From Shiella aurantiaca (GTDB lineage: Bacteria > Bacteroidota > Bacteroidia > Cytophagales > Cyclobacteriaceae), in the NCBI GenBank assembly GCA_030412945.1, contig JAUHJS010000003.1, forward strand, positions 373,507 to 437,506: DNA of 64,000 nucleotides, read 5' to 3'. The notes under the pieces were generated by a model. It searched no databases. It was not told where the DNA came from and saw only the letters and a list, made by a program, of their open reading frames with translations. Both the position numbers and the translations under genes were made by a program. Positions 1-8,755 of this stretch are shown one piece after another. How positions within the stretch are numbered: position 1 is the stretch's first letter; each line of letters starts with the position of its first letter.

Positions 1-382
1 TTTTTCCAGAGGCCGCATAATGGGTGGAGCCCGTTTGCTTGGCTGGATCTATGCGGCCCAAGGCTTCTTGCTGTTCTTCACTCAGAGAAAAGGTAAGCGC
101 TTCCGCTTCTGTGGTGGCATGGAGAATCACATCGGCTTTCAGGAAATAGCTGGCTTCCAATCCTTCATTTAAGAATGGACTCATGTAAAAGCCACTAGCA
201 GCATTCTCGATTTCTATTTTACCTCGCTGAAGTCCTTCTTGCCATTGAATTAGCACGGTAAACTGCTGGGTATTGGGTAGGCGATAGCAGGCATAGCTTC
301 CACCTAGCGCCACAATATGGCGAAAGAGGTCGGTAGCCGAAAGGCTGAGCGTATGGGTAGCAGGGGAAGTCCGGGTACTCAT
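1..382 (-). CDS. menF: Isochorismate synthase (MenF/EntC family), N-terminal part, runs off the window
   Basis: The first 127 codons of a gene read leftward and leave the window at base 1, so the chorismate-binding catalytic domain is not visible. The visible part contains an LSATDLFRHIV segment followed by GGSYACYRLPN, which resembles the N-terminal region of isochorismate synthases in Bacteroidota. This enzyme converts chorismate to isochorismate, the first committed step to menaquinone or a catechol siderophore. The ATG (382-380) overlaps the TGA of the upstream thioesterase gene (ATGA), which suggests translational coupling. The family call rests on recollection of the N-terminus and on the thioesterase neighbour, since a menaquinone pathway uses a DHNA-CoA thioesterase of that fold. 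Confidence 0.75.
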   Translation of the reverse strand, partial: MSTRTSPATHTLSLSATDLFRHIVALGGSYACYRLPNTQQFTVLIQWQEGLQRGKIEIENAASGFYMSPFLNEGLEASYFLKADVILHATTEAEALTFSLSEEQQEALGRIDPAKQTGSTHYAASGK

Positions 383-798
383 TTTTTATCTAAAATGGCC
401 ATGGTAATTTTACTTACACATACCAGTTCGTCTTTTTCGTTCGTGATTTTTATCTCCCATAAATGGGTACTTTTCCCTACATGGATAGGCGTGGTAGTGC
501 CATATACATAGCCTGAGCGCACCCCTTTGATATGGTTGGCATTGATTTCCAATCCTACACAAATCTGTTTGCTGTGGTCAATAAGGCAAGCGGCCGCCAT
601 GCTTCCCAAGGTTTCGGCCAATACCACCGAAGCCCCACCGTGCAGCAGTCCATACGGCTGATGCGTACGATGGTCAACAGGCATTTTGGCCTTAATATGC
701 CGAGTTCCTACTTCAATGCATTCAATGCCCAGGTGCTCCATCATGGTATTCTTACTGAGGGCGTTGAGCGATTCGGGTGTAATGTGTGCTGGAATCAT
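379..798 (-). CDS. PaaI/YbgC-like hotdog-fold thioesterase (possible DHNA-CoA thioesterase)
   Basis: The 139-residue product is the usual size for a single hotdog-fold acyl-CoA thioesterase. It has the hallmark helix segment HGGASVVLAET at residues 53-63, in which the Glu is the likely catalytic base, preceded by QPYGLL and followed by a beta-rich C-terminus ending KITMAILDKK. The ATG at 798 is chosen because the upstream in-frame extension (to 954) crosses the divergent phosphatase gene and is not protein-like. The stop overlaps the start of the isochorismate synthase gene, and that pairing points to hydrolysis of 1,4-dihydroxy-2-naphthoyl-CoA in menaquinone synthesis. A broader aryl/acyl-CoA specificity (PaaI-like) remains possible. 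Confidence 0.85.
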   Translation of the reverse strand: MIPAHITPESLNALSKNTMMEHLGIECIEVGTRHIKAKMPVDHRTHQPYGLLHGGASVVLAETLGSMAAACLIDHSKQICVGLEINANHIKGVRSGYVYGTTTPIHVGKSTHLWEIKITNEKDELVCVSKITMAILDKK

Positions 799-892
799 TG
801 TTGGGTAAACTATTGTGCCGTATGAATAGTTCTGGTTTGGGATTGAAATGATATTGGTATATTTGGCCTTTTGACGCAAAATAGGGATAAAA

Positions 893-1513
893 TTGTTTAC
901 TAAAAAAATATATTTGGTACGGCACGGCCAAACGGAGTTTAACCGACTGGGCATGGTGCAGGGGAGTGGAATTGATGCACCCTTGAACGAAACGGGAAAA
1001 GAGCAGGCGCGCCAATTCTTTGAAGCCTATCAGCATATTGCTTTCGATAAGGTATATGTATCGGCTTTGCAGCGTACCTACCAAAGTGTGCAGGGTTTTA
1101 TCGATAAGGGAATTCCTACGGAAAAGTTAGCCATGCTGAACGAAATCAGTTGGGGAAATAAAGAAGGACAAGCCTTTACTCCGGAAGAAAACGCCTACTA
1201 CTGGAATATGATTAGCCGCTGGCAGCAGGGTGATACCCACATGGCCATAGAAGGCGGAGAAAGCCCTGAGCAGGTTGCCATGCGCCTACGCGAGGCCATG
1301 ACCTATATCATGAGCAAGGAAGAGGAGAAAGCCGTACTGATTTGCATGCATGGACGTGCCATTCGTGTATTAATGACCATTTTGCTCAATTATGACTTGC
1401 GCGCTATGGATTTATTTGAGCATTCCAACCTTTGCCTATATACATTGGTCTATACAGGGAGTTTGTGGCAAGTGGAATTATATAATGATACTCAGCACAT
1501 TAAAAAGCACTAA
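893..1513 (+). CDS. Histidine phosphatase family protein (phosphoglycerate mutase-like)
   Basis: The 206-residue protein starts with the branch-1 histidine phosphatase signature LVRHGQTEFN; His11 would be the phosphorylated nucleophile. A second catalytic His lies in CMHGRAIRV near residue 153, and the acidic residue of the middle motif is in NEISWGNKEG. Substrate cannot be told: cobalamin/alpha-ribazole phosphatases and broad-specificity sugar phosphatases share these motifs. The start codon is TTG at 893; there is no ATG between it and the in-frame stop at 872-874, so TTG is the only usual start codon there. It is transcribed divergently from the thioesterase/menF pair with only about 95 bases between. 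Confidence 0.85.
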   Translation: MFTKKIYLVRHGQTEFNRLGMVQGSGIDAPLNETGKEQARQFFEAYQHIAFDKVYVSALQRTYQSVQGFIDKGIPTEKLAMLNEISWGNKEGQAFTPEENAYYWNMISRWQQGDTHMAIEGGESPEQVAMRLREAMTYIMSKEEEKAVLICMHGRAIRVLMTILLNYDLRAMDLFEHSNLCLYTLVYTGSLWQVELYNDTQHIKKH

Positions 1514-1531
1514 ACTTTGTATTTTTGAAGT

Positions 1532-2218
1532 ATGAATTATCGAATTTTAGTTGGGATATTGGGCTTTTGCTGGCTTATTCAGGTGCCTGGCCATGCACAG
1601 TTTGTATTTAAAGAAGATGCAGGCGAAAAAGGGCTGGGAACTCAGTACGGCTATGCGGGTGGCTCGGTGATGTATGCGCAAGGCCTCGACATCGGCAGTA
1701 TCTACACCGTAGGGGCTGGGCTGGAAATGGGGCTTTTGATTGGCCTATTTGATCAGTTGACCATTGAGCCGCGCGGCTATATCCATTACTTTGCCAATTA
1801 TCCCACCGAGTATAATTATAACGACAACCTTTGGTTTTGGAACTTTGGTGCTTTAGTGGCTTATCAGATTCCCCTTAATGAGTCCTCGTTTAGCATCAGT
1901 CCCTTGGTGGGCGTAGGCTATATGGGCGGTCGCAATGTGATCTCGTTTCCATACAATTCCGCTGAAAGTATACGCCTTATGAAGTTCAATGGTGTGGATG
2001 TGTCGCTGGGGGCACGTTTTTCGTATCGAGATATTTTCTTACGGGTGAGCTATGAGTGGTACCTCAATTCCTACGAACTCAATCCCGATTTTTTAAATCC
2101 GCCTTCGGGGCCTATGCCGCCTAGCAAACCCTACGGGCCGGTATATTCCGGAGCGGTGAATGACCTGAATATGAATTACGTGAATTTTACTTTGGGCTAT
2201 TTGTTTGAACTTTTTTGA
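1532..2218 (+). CDS. Secreted outer-membrane beta-barrel-like protein, unknown function
   Basis: The 228-residue product opens with a signal peptide (hydrophobic residues about 4-20, ending GHAQ). The rest alternates Gly/aromatic-rich strands such as YGYAGGSVMYAQ and IEPRGYIHYF and ends on LGYLFELF, a terminal aromatic residue typical of outer membrane barrels. I do not recognise a named family. A possible -7 box TATTTTTG lies at 1520-1527, so close to the ATG that a transcript from it would have almost no leader. One base separates its stop from the next gene's ATG, so the two are probably co-transcribed. Confidence 0.65.
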   Translation: MNYRILVGILGFCWLIQVPGHAQFVFKEDAGEKGLGTQYGYAGGSVMYAQGLDIGSIYTVGAGLEMGLLIGLFDQLTIEPRGYIHYFANYPTEYNYNDNLWFWNFGALVAYQIPLNESSFSISPLVGVGYMGGRNVISFPYNSAESIRLMKFNGVDVSLGARFSYRDIFLRVSYEWYLNSYELNPDFLNPPSGPMPPSKPYGPVYSGAVNDLNMNYVNFTLGYLFELF

Positions 2219-2219
2219 T

Positions 2220-3332
2220 ATGAGACAGCTGGCATTTTTTTTACTAATCGTTTCGCTTTGGTCGTGTTCGGCTAAAAATGAAGATCTTCTGCTCAGAAGT
2301 GGCTTTACTTCTTTGGGTAACCGCAATTACGATAAATATACTACCGGAAATGGCATTATCGCTACCACCGGAGGGCCGCGCACCGCTATTGGCTTTGGCG
2401 GAAACCACTTCTTTTTCACCTTCGATAATTTCGATTTTGTGACCGACTACCAAGGGCAGTTTCCGGGAGAAAACTATTCCATCCCATTTATAGCTTCTGA
2501 CCTCGACAGTATGGTAGCTTGGACCGGAGACGATTCTGGATTTCGTTTTTTCGTATCCCGCGATTTCTTTATTAATCGATTGCTTATTAATACCATAGAT
2601 GACCAATTTACAGGACTCGATTTTTCAGGAAGATATGAGGGATGGGAATATGTGAGTTTTTCTTTGCTCAATGGACTGGTAGCGGGCAACTACGTGGGCG
2701 AAAGTGGTGCCCGACCTAATCAGATTGATATTTATGCCATGGTAGATGGTGCTAGTAGCCGAATTACCAGCCTTACACCGGGCTATGTGGCGGTGGATAT
2801 GTTTACCAATAATTCGAACGTCACCTGGCTTTTGGCGCACAGCGAGGGCAATCCGGCTGATATGTATGTGTTTATTTCAGAAGATGAAGGATTTACATGG
2901 ACTGAGCCGATTGCGGTAAGCAATGGTGGTGGTGAATTGATACAGATAGTGGGCCTAAGTGCTGAGCGAATGATTGCCTACGGAGCTTCCCATATTTACC
3001 GAAGCGATAATGGCGGACAAACATGGAATGCATCGGGCTATTCGTTTTTGGCCTCAGGCGAAACGGTAGATGATATCACCTATGCCAATGAAGGAATTCA
3101 TCTTTTTGCGGTAAAAAATAAGGATACGGACGACTACGGTACCATCAGCGATTTGTACCGCAGCGATGACCTCGGCCAATCTTGGGTAAAGGTAAATAGC
3201 CATGATTTTTATGCAGATTACGTACGCTTTCATTCCCTTACCTATGGGATTGCCGTAAGTAATAATGTGCTGCAAAGTACGGTAGACGGTGGTACTACCT
3301 GGCAGGTGATTATGTTCCCTTTTGCTAATTAA
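2220..3332 (+). CDS. Lipoprotein with BNR/Asp-box beta-propeller repeats
   Basis: The 370-residue protein begins with a lipoprotein signal ending LWSC, so Cys17 should be lipidated. The body carries at least four Asp-box-like repeats: EDEGFTW, SDNGGQTW, SDDLGQSW and VDGGTTW. These repeats form beta-propellers in sialidases, Ycf48-like assembly factors and many Bacteroidota surface proteins; no sialidase catalytic residues are evident, so an enzymatic role is not claimed. The ATG at 2220 is preferred over an in-frame start at 2205 because it gives a clean lipoprotein signal and sits one base after the previous stop. Its TAA overlaps the stop of the convergent glycosyltransferase gene (bases 3329-3332). 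Confidence 0.72.
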   Translation: MRQLAFFLLIVSLWSCSAKNEDLLLRSGFTSLGNRNYDKYTTGNGIIATTGGPRTAIGFGGNHFFFTFDNFDFVTDYQGQFPGENYSIPFIASDLDSMVAWTGDDSGFRFFVSRDFFINRLLINTIDDQFTGLDFSGRYEGWEYVSFSLLNGLVAGNYVGESGARPNQIDIYAMVDGASSRITSLTPGYVAVDMFTNNSNVTWLLAHSEGNPADMYVFISEDEGFTWTEPIAVSNGGGELIQIVGLSAERMIAYGASHIYRSDNGGQTWNASGYSFLASGETVDDITYANEGIHLFAVKNKDTDDYGTISDLYRSDDLGQSWVKVNSHDFYADYVRFHSLTYGIAVSNNVLQSTVDGGTTWQVIMFPFAN

Positions 3333-5290
3333 ATAAGCTCAAGCAGTTCGATAGCGCTTTCTACGGCTTGGGTAGAATCTACCATTGTCGGCTGAATGAG
3401 AAATTGTCTGGCGGAACCGGGCAACTCTATGCGGAAGGTGTCTACTTGAATTAAACTATCGAGTAAGGGAAATTGCCTTTTGCCCATCATCCGAAGTTCT
3501 AGCTCATAGAAATCCTGCGTGAAGGATTTTAGCTTAGCCTGCTTATCGAAATAATACATAAACTGGCGCGGCCTCGGTACAATCATGGCCAGAAAAATGG
3601 CCTCTTCTTTGTTGAGTGCCGAAGGCTTTTTCTGAAAATAGAATTCAGCGGCTTCTCCAATACCATACACATTGGGTCCCCACTCAATGCAGTTCAGATA
3701 GACTTCCAGCAAACGCTCTTTGCTTACCAAGCGGTAGTTTTCTATCAACCATACCAAAAAGGCTTCCTCTACCTTGCGCGTGATGTTCTTGTTTTGACTC
3801 AGGAACACATTCTTTACCAATTGCATGGTGATGGTGCTTCCTCCGCGGGCAAAACGCTTTTCTTTCAGATTCTGAATGATAGATTGCCGGAAAGCCTCCT
3901 CATGAAAACCGTGGTGGGTCATAAATCTCCCATCTTCGGCAATCTGTATGGCTTCTATTAGCCAAGGCGAGATGCTGTCCAGTGGGGTAAAGTAGCGATT
4001 GCTATCGCCTATCCATAGGCTGCGCATATAGCGGTCGGACTGATAGGCTCTATAACCAAAGGGTGCATTGATTTTGGTCAAAACTTCTTGTCCAAAGCGC
4101 TGTATGTTGGCTTTTTTGATATCCAAATCCGAATCGAATCGCAAACTATCCAAATACTGAAATGGGATGTGTGCCTGTAAGGAATACCGGAGTTCTCCTT
4201 CGGCCTTCATTCCTTCCAAGGAGGGGAAAAGTCCCTGCGGCAAAGAGGATAAGAAATCGCTGAAAGGCATCTCGGGAATGCGTAGCTGTAGGCCCAATGC
4301 TTTGCCTGAGCTGAAAGCTGTGTAATAAACAAAGTGGTGCATCTGAATACCGCCTATTTTGGCCATAGAACTGCTGTCCAATTTAATTTCCCTATCGCCA
4401 ATAAACATATCCCAGGTAAAGGAACCTTCGGGAACCACAATGGGGTGAGGGGCAATGCGCCAATGTTCTATGGAGAATCCCTTCACTTTAATTTCCCCTT
4501 GCAGCGGAAGCTGGTCTTCTTCCATATCCATGGGTTGGATAGCAATTTGTAAGGTGTCAAAAGCAAGGCCTAATTCGAATACATTTTTTAATAAAGGAAT
4601 GTTGCGCTCAGGATGTTCCGGAATGGCCTCAAGGCTAACAAGCCATAAATCACTCGCTATACGACCAGAAAGCGACCAAGTGGTAGTGGCAGCAGCATCT
4701 TGCAGGGTGGCCTTCCATTCTTCCTCCTTCAATTGAAAATGAGGCATAAGAATGCGCTGCTCTATGGATGGACTAAGCAAAAAAAGTTCACTGTTTTGCA
4801 GCTGGGCTTTGTCGGGTATAAGTTCAAAAAACAAACCCAGCATACGGCTGGCCACTTGGCGGTAGCTGGTGGCCGTTTTGAATTCGGTAGGGGCTACCTG
4901 ATTTTTCCTTAATAGAAAGGAATAGTTGTCGGAACTATCTGTTTGATGAAAAGCTACTTTCAGTCCGTGGGTAATAAGCTGCGAAAAGCGAATTTTGCCT
5001 ACAAAAAGGGGCAGTATTTTCACATCCATCACCAAGGTGTCCACCCGAAACAGGGTATCGCCTTTGGGTGGAATAAAGGCCAGTTGGTTGATTTGAAAGG
5101 TATTAGCGCCTCGGTATTCAGCCGATTGCATGGCAATGCGGATGTTGTAACGGTTCTCGTATTTCTCCAATACGTAAAACAACATAGGTTCCAATAGAAT
5201 AAAACGGAAAGCCAAATAGCCCAAGAGGCATGTGCCAAGAAAGGTTAGTAAACCTAAGCGAAGCCAGCGAGGTATCTGTTTCGTTTTCAA
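3329..5290 (-). CDS. Membrane-anchored GT51 peptidoglycan transglycosylase with long AsmA-like N-terminal region
   Basis: The 653-residue protein has an N-terminal membrane helix (about residues 12-33), a long beta-rich stretch of about 400 residues, then a GT51 domain at roughly 435-590. GT51 motifs seen are EDGRFMTHHGF with the catalytic Glu, ARGGSTITMQLVKN, a TRKVEEAFLVWLIE helix, and LLEVYLNCIEWGPNVYGI. No transpeptidase domain follows, so it should polymerise lipid II without cross-linking, like MtgA, but it is far longer than MtgA (about 240 residues). The central region (for example VDTLVMDVKILPLFVGKI) resembles AsmA-like beta segments by eye. The start is TTG at 5290, overlapping the rhomboid stop (TTGA). 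Confidence 0.85.
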   Translation of the reverse strand: MKTKQIPRWLRLGLLTFLGTCLLGYLAFRFILLEPMLFYVLEKYENRYNIRIAMQSAEYRGANTFQINQLAFIPPKGDTLFRVDTLVMDVKILPLFVGKIRFSQLITHGLKVAFHQTDSSDNYSFLLRKNQVAPTEFKTATSYRQVASRMLGLFFELIPDKAQLQNSELFLLSPSIEQRILMPHFQLKEEEWKATLQDAAATTTWSLSGRIASDLWLVSLEAIPEHPERNIPLLKNVFELGLAFDTLQIAIQPMDMEEDQLPLQGEIKVKGFSIEHWRIAPHPIVVPEGSFTWDMFIGDREIKLDSSSMAKIGGIQMHHFVYYTAFSSGKALGLQLRIPEMPFSDFLSSLPQGLFPSLEGMKAEGELRYSLQAHIPFQYLDSLRFDSDLDIKKANIQRFGQEVLTKINAPFGYRAYQSDRYMRSLWIGDSNRYFTPLDSISPWLIEAIQIAEDGRFMTHHGFHEEAFRQSIIQNLKEKRFARGGSTITMQLVKNVFLSQNKNITRKVEEAFLVWLIENYRLVSKERLLEVYLNCIEWGPNVYGIGEAAEFYFQKKPSALNKEEAIFLAMIVPRPRQFMYYFDKQAKLKSFTQDFYELELRMMGKRQFPLLDSLIQVDTFRIELPGSARQFLIQPTMVDSTQAVESAIELLELI

Positions 5291-5850
5291 TTGGTAATGC
5301 GTTTTAATCTACTAAAATGAAAGGCAAAGTAAATGCCCACAATGGCTCCTAGCAAGTGCGATTCCCACGACACGCCATTCTCTTGAGGAACGACTCCGTA
5401 GATAATCCCTCCATACATAAGGGTGATTACGATGGTAATGAAGAGGGAACGGCCATCTTTCCGAAATATTCCTAAGAAAATCAGAAAAAAGGCCAAGGCG
5501 TACACTAAACCACTCGCCCCTATGTGATAGGAAGGACGGGCAAATATCCATACCAGGAGGTTGGTGAATAGGAAGCACTGGATAAATACCGTTTTGGCGA
5601 TGCGGTCGTAAAACCAAAATAACGTAGTACCTAGAAAGAGGATTGGGAAGGTGTTTGAAATGAGGTGAATAATATCACCATGGATAAATGGGCCAAACAA
5701 TACGCCCCACATACCGGACCAATTGCGTGGATAAATGCCCCAGTGGTTGAAGTCCAGATAGAAATTGACTTCCACAAAAAAGACCAGCCACATAATCATT
5801 ACAAATCGGGCAGGTACAATAATGCTTTCTAAAAAGGTGGCTTGGCGCAT
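5287..5850 (-). CDS. Rhomboid family intramembrane serine protease
   Basis: The 187-residue, six-helix-sized protein contains the rhomboid catalytic features: GASGLVYA with the nucleophilic Ser, SWESHLLGAIVG with the catalytic His, and the HGDIIHLISN helix that helps form the oxyanion site. Rhomboids cut transmembrane helices inside the membrane. I chose the ATG at 5850; a TTG four codons upstream (5862) would add MFTP. Its last codons overlap the start of the transglycosylase gene by four bases, so the pair is very likely one transcript with coupled translation. The neighbour may be a substrate, but nothing in the sequence proves this. Confidence 0.88.
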   Translation of the reverse strand: MRQATFLESIIVPARFVMIMWLVFFVEVNFYLDFNHWGIYPRNWSGMWGVLFGPFIHGDIIHLISNTFPILFLGTTLFWFYDRIAKTVFIQCFLFTNLLVWIFARPSYHIGASGLVYALAFFLIFLGIFRKDGRSLFITIVITLMYGGIIYGVVPQENGVSWESHLLGAIVGIYFAFHFSRLKRITN

Positions 5851-5860
5851 GGGGGTAAAC

Positions 5861-5890
5861 AAAAAAGTCGTAAGGTTTCCCCTACGACTT
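5861..5890 (-). terminator. Rho-independent terminator downstream of the TerB-like gene
   Basis: Arms aagtcgta (5865-5872) and tacgactt (5883-5890) are exact reverse complements around a ten-base loop. Read on the minus strand the hairpin is followed by a run of T, as expected for a terminator of the gene ending at 5909. It lies only a dozen bases before the rhomboid ATG, so the rhomboid promoter must be at or upstream of it, or rhomboid expression depends on read-through. Confidence 0.7.
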
Positions 5891-5908
5891 ACTGATATTT
5901 GTTAGCGT

Positions 5909-6370
5909 TTAACTAGGGTCTTTGATCATTTTTAAGTCCATCAGCTTGGCTTCTTCGTAGCTTACAGACAGGTAGCCAAAGACACCACCCGATGCCTCGG
6001 CCACTTTGCGGCTGAAGTCTTTCATGCTGGCATAAAACTGTGATGCAAAGGGTTTCTCCAATTTAGGCAAAATGGCATTCAACTTCTCCAGTTCTTCTAC
6101 CACCACCTTGGCTCTTTTTTCAGGGTCGGAAGGCATGCTGCCAATCAGGTCGTTGAGCACCCCTTCAAATTCTACCGATACCTCGCCATAGTATTCTTTC
6201 AAAATCTCTCTGGAGCGGCTTTGCTTTAATTTAGCCAAGGCCACAGCTTCTCTCAGTTCTGACTGTTCGATTTTTTTATCTGCACCCGCTACCAGTATGG
6301 TGACCAAAGCGGGGGTTCTTTTCATAAGGTCGATTTCTTCTTGGGTAAGTTTGCTAAGTGCACTAATCAT
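5909..6370 (-). CDS. Conserved hypothetical protein, helical, possibly TerB-like
   Basis: The 153-residue protein has no signal peptide or membrane segment and looks all-helical. An early segment, LVTILVAGADKKIEQSELREAVALAKL, resembles the TerB fold (tellurite-resistance-like and co-chaperone helical domains), where acidic positions near 'ADKKIEQSE' sit in a metal-binding loop. The C-terminus (FASQFYASMKDFSRKVAEASGGVFGYLSVSYEEAKLM) is the most distinctive part. I make no functional claim beyond a probable cytosolic helical protein. A terminator hairpin follows at 5865-5890. Confidence 0.7.
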   Translation of the reverse strand: MISALSKLTQEEIDLMKRTPALVTILVAGADKKIEQSELREAVALAKLKQSRSREILKEYYGEVSVEFEGVLNDLIGSMPSDPEKRAKVVVEELEKLNAILPKLEKPFASQFYASMKDFSRKVAEASGGVFGYLSVSYEEAKLMDLKMIKDPS

Positions 6371-6416
6371 GTTCGTAGGATTTAAGGCTTGAATATACTA
6401 AAACTTGTGTATTTGC

Positions 6417-6971
6417 CTAAAACCTTTTTGGGAAAGCCGGATGATTTTTTATTCTTTTTACTTGCCTGCGGTGGTGGTAAAGGTGATCGTCCAGAAAACC
6501 CAGGGTTTGCAAAATATTGAGCTTGCCCACCACGGGGTGTACAAAAACAAAGTGTTGGTGTTTGTCTTCGGGAAAGCTCTCCAGAAAACGTTTCATCTTG
6601 TCGCGCAAGTTAAGCCACTCAGCTTTAATGGTTTCAGGGTATATTTTCTCTTCTGCTATAAAGGGGTTGATTTCGGCATTTTTCGGTACGCGAAAACGCC
6701 TGCGGCTGCGCAGACTGATTTTCAGCAAAAGGGAATTGATGCGCTCTTTCACGCCCAGAACCTGATTCTTTCGGTCGAAGTCAAAATTGACCAAAAACTG
6801 GTAGGTCTGTTTGTCTACTTTGTACAAATGGTCCACCACCTGCGCGATGCTCCAGCTATCGAGTGAGGGTTTGAAGAGTAATTGCTCAGCCGAAAGGGTA
6901 TTGAAAAGGCACCAGTAGTAGTCGGCCTGTTTTTGGGTTTTGGTGTATAGCTTATGGATGTGTTTGTGCAT
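6417..6971 (-). CDS. DinB-like (DinB/YfiT superfamily) protein
   Basis: The 184-residue protein fits the DinB/YfiT four-helix fold. WSIAQVVDHLYKVDKQT carries the first metal-ligand His (DHL), and DDHLYHHRRQVKRI carries the paired histidines near the C-terminus. Members bind a divalent metal, and several act as thiol-dependent transferases or hydrolases using bacillithiol or mycothiol. That fits the bacillithiol gene bshB1 further along in this window, though the link is inferred. The gene overlaps the preceding arginase-family gene by 20 bases, so both are probably on one transcript. Confidence 0.82.
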   Translation of the reverse strand: MHKHIHKLYTKTQKQADYYWCLFNTLSAEQLLFKPSLDSWSIAQVVDHLYKVDKQTYQFLVNFDFDRKNQVLGVKERINSLLLKISLRSRRRFRVPKNAEINPFIAEEKIYPETIKAEWLNLRDKMKRFLESFPEDKHQHFVFVHPVVGKLNILQTLGFLDDHLYHHRRQVKRIKNHPAFPKRF

Positions 6972-7965
6972 GGTGTTTGATAAAATCGGTCACTAAATAG
7001 CTTAAAGTTTTTCCCACCATTTTTTGTTCCCACTCGGTAGAGGGTGCTGCCTCGGGCAAGTGCAGCCAAGCGGCTTTTCCCTTGGCCATTTGCTTTACGT
7101 AATGCCTCGCTTGGGCGGTGGTAATTCCAACAGGGCTAATGGCACTGCTGGGCATATATTCAATGGCGTCCATATCCAGTTCAATACCTATAGGCAACTT
7201 ACGCTGACCTAGGGTTTTGGCTTTATCGGCCAGTTCTTTCTCAAAATCGGTGCATTCATCCAGCCAATGTGGGGACACCCCTGTATGAGCCTGCATAGCA
7301 GCAAGTAAGGAGGCGGAATTGTAGTTTTGATGCAAGCCAAAAGGATGATAATAGGAGAGAAGTTTTTCCTCCATGGCATAACGGAAACCATTGCCACTGT
7401 GGCGCCCTTCCAAGGCACGGAAATCGGCATGCGGGTCGCAATTAATAATTTGTAGCTCTTTCTTCAGGCCTTGAGCAAAAGCTTTGCAAAGCGGATATAC
7501 ATTATTATGACCACCACCAATTACGATGGGTATAAGCCCGGCTGCGAAAATAGGCGTAAGCGCTTCTTCCACCCGTTCATCTACCCGCTCAACCAATTTG
7601 CGGAGCGTATTGATATCGGCAGGAGAGCCTGTGTCATAGGCTAACGATTTCTCTTGCAATGCCGCTACACGTACTTCGCCCAATAGGCATGTTTTGTCAA
7701 GAGGGAAAAAGCCATTGTCCTGCACTGCTAGAAAAGAGGCAAGGAAACTTTCCCAAGCCTGTTCCGAACCGCCCTTTCCTTTGTTGGCGCGAGGGCCTAT
7801 ACTTTCCGGAATGCCAAGCAGTACATAGCGGATTCCTTCCGAATAAAGTTTTCCAAAATTTTCTCCATTATACAGGCGAATGGCTTCCCCAATTTTTCGC
7901 TCACCTGCTCGCACAGGCGTTAAATTTTTGACCGTATTTTTTGTAATTATTTTTAGACTGTGCAT
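6952..7965 (-). CDS. Arginase/agmatinase/formimidoylglutamase family hydrolase
   Basis: The 337-residue product carries the binuclear Mn site of the ureohydrolase family: GGGHN (150-154), CDPHADFR with Asp177, His179 and Asp181, and ELDMDAI with Asp264 and Asp266. These enzymes hydrolyse guanidino or formimino groups. The substrate is not obvious: no histidine-utilisation genes are next to it, so formimidoylglutamase (HutG) is one option and an arginase/agmatinase-like enzyme another. The ATG at 7965 gives a normal-length N-terminus. Confidence 0.87.
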   Translation of the reverse strand: MHSLKIITKNTVKNLTPVRAGERKIGEAIRLYNGENFGKLYSEGIRYVLLGIPESIGPRANKGKGGSEQAWESFLASFLAVQDNGFFPLDKTCLLGEVRVAALQEKSLAYDTGSPADINTLRKLVERVDERVEEALTPIFAAGLIPIVIGGGHNNVYPLCKAFAQGLKKELQIINCDPHADFRALEGRHSGNGFRYAMEEKLLSYYHPFGLHQNYNSASLLAAMQAHTGVSPHWLDECTDFEKELADKAKTLGQRKLPIGIELDMDAIEYMPSSAISPVGITTAQARHYVKQMAKGKAAWLHLPEAAPSTEWEQKMVGKTLSYLVTDFIKHHAQTHP

Positions 7966-8118
7966 CGCAAATTTATTCCGAGTTGAATTGAATTTTTTAA
8001 AGAAGATGGTTTAGGCATTCATCTATCCCGATGGTAATTTACTAAACCTTCTGTAAGCCTTGATATGCGCCATTATCTTTTTTAACTTAATGTCTCAATC
8101 AGTAAAACTTTTAGGCTT

Positions 8119-8457
8119 ATGCAAAGTGCCATTGACTACAGCTTGATTCAAACCGTGTGCGATAACGACATGGCATTTATGAAAGAAATGTTGGAGAGTA
8201 TACACCAAACTTTACCCGAGTATTTTGGGGCTTACCAACGCGGACTCTTAGAGAAAAACTCGGTAGTGGCCAAAGCCGAATGCCATAAAATCAAACCCTT
8301 GCTGGCGTACTTAAAGCAGGAAGATTTTTATCAGCAATTACATACTCTTCAATCCAGTATAGAAGGGGAGACATTGGCTCCCTTACTGGCTGAACATGCC
8401 AAACATTTGGAATCACTATTGGTCGATATTCAAGCCAAAATGAAGTCTCTTGCTTGA
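8119..8457 (+). CDS. HPt (histidine phosphotransfer) domain protein
   Basis: The 112-residue protein is the size of a free-standing HPt domain. VAKAECHKIKPLLAYL matches the phosphoacceptor helix (usual form AHxLKG), making His56 the likely phosphorylated residue, and the rest is helical. Free HPt proteins carry phosphate between hybrid histidine kinases and response regulators. No kinase or regulator is adjacent, so partners are unknown; the closest kinase in the window is the frameshifted PAS kinase about 29 kb away. Confidence 0.75.
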   Translation: MQSAIDYSLIQTVCDNDMAFMKEMLESIHQTLPEYFGAYQRGLLEKNSVVAKAECHKIKPLLAYLKQEDFYQQLHTLQSSIEGETLAPLLAEHAKHLESLLVDIQAKMKSLA

Positions 8458-8696
8458 TGCCATCTTGAATAGGTGTCCTATCGATACAAAATCGTGGATG
8501 AATAATTATTCATTATAGGTGGGTTGATTTTGAAGTGTTCCACGGAGATAAAGTGTTACTTTTTATTTTGAATTTTAATTGATTTTAAATCAATGCTTTA
8601 ATGGACGCCTCTTCAAGGAAGAATAGCCGATATTTCTATCCATTTTCCTTATAAATTAATTATTTCACAGCGTATACAAGGCATCAATCCTTTTGG

Positions 8697-8704
8697 TAAT
8701 TTTG
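8697..8704 (+). promoter_or_regulatory. Possible Bacteroidota -7 box upstream of the YkgJ-like gene
   Basis: TAATTTTG fits the -7 form TAnnTTTG and lies 52 bases before the ATG at 8756. I see no clear TTTG at the expected distance upstream, so the call is weak. The AT-rich stretch 8458-8755 that contains it holds a short ttgatt/aatcaa inverted repeat near 8580 but no gene I can support. Confidence 0.35.
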
Positions 8705-8755
8705 CAAGCTTTCGGACAGAGTGTAGCCACTCATATACCCGAGGTGTAGCCTACT

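Noticed and set aside
2220..3332. Asp-box protein considered as a sialidase
   Set aside because: Only the Asp-box repeats are present; the arginine triad and catalytic Asp/Tyr/Glu pattern of sialidases is not apparent.
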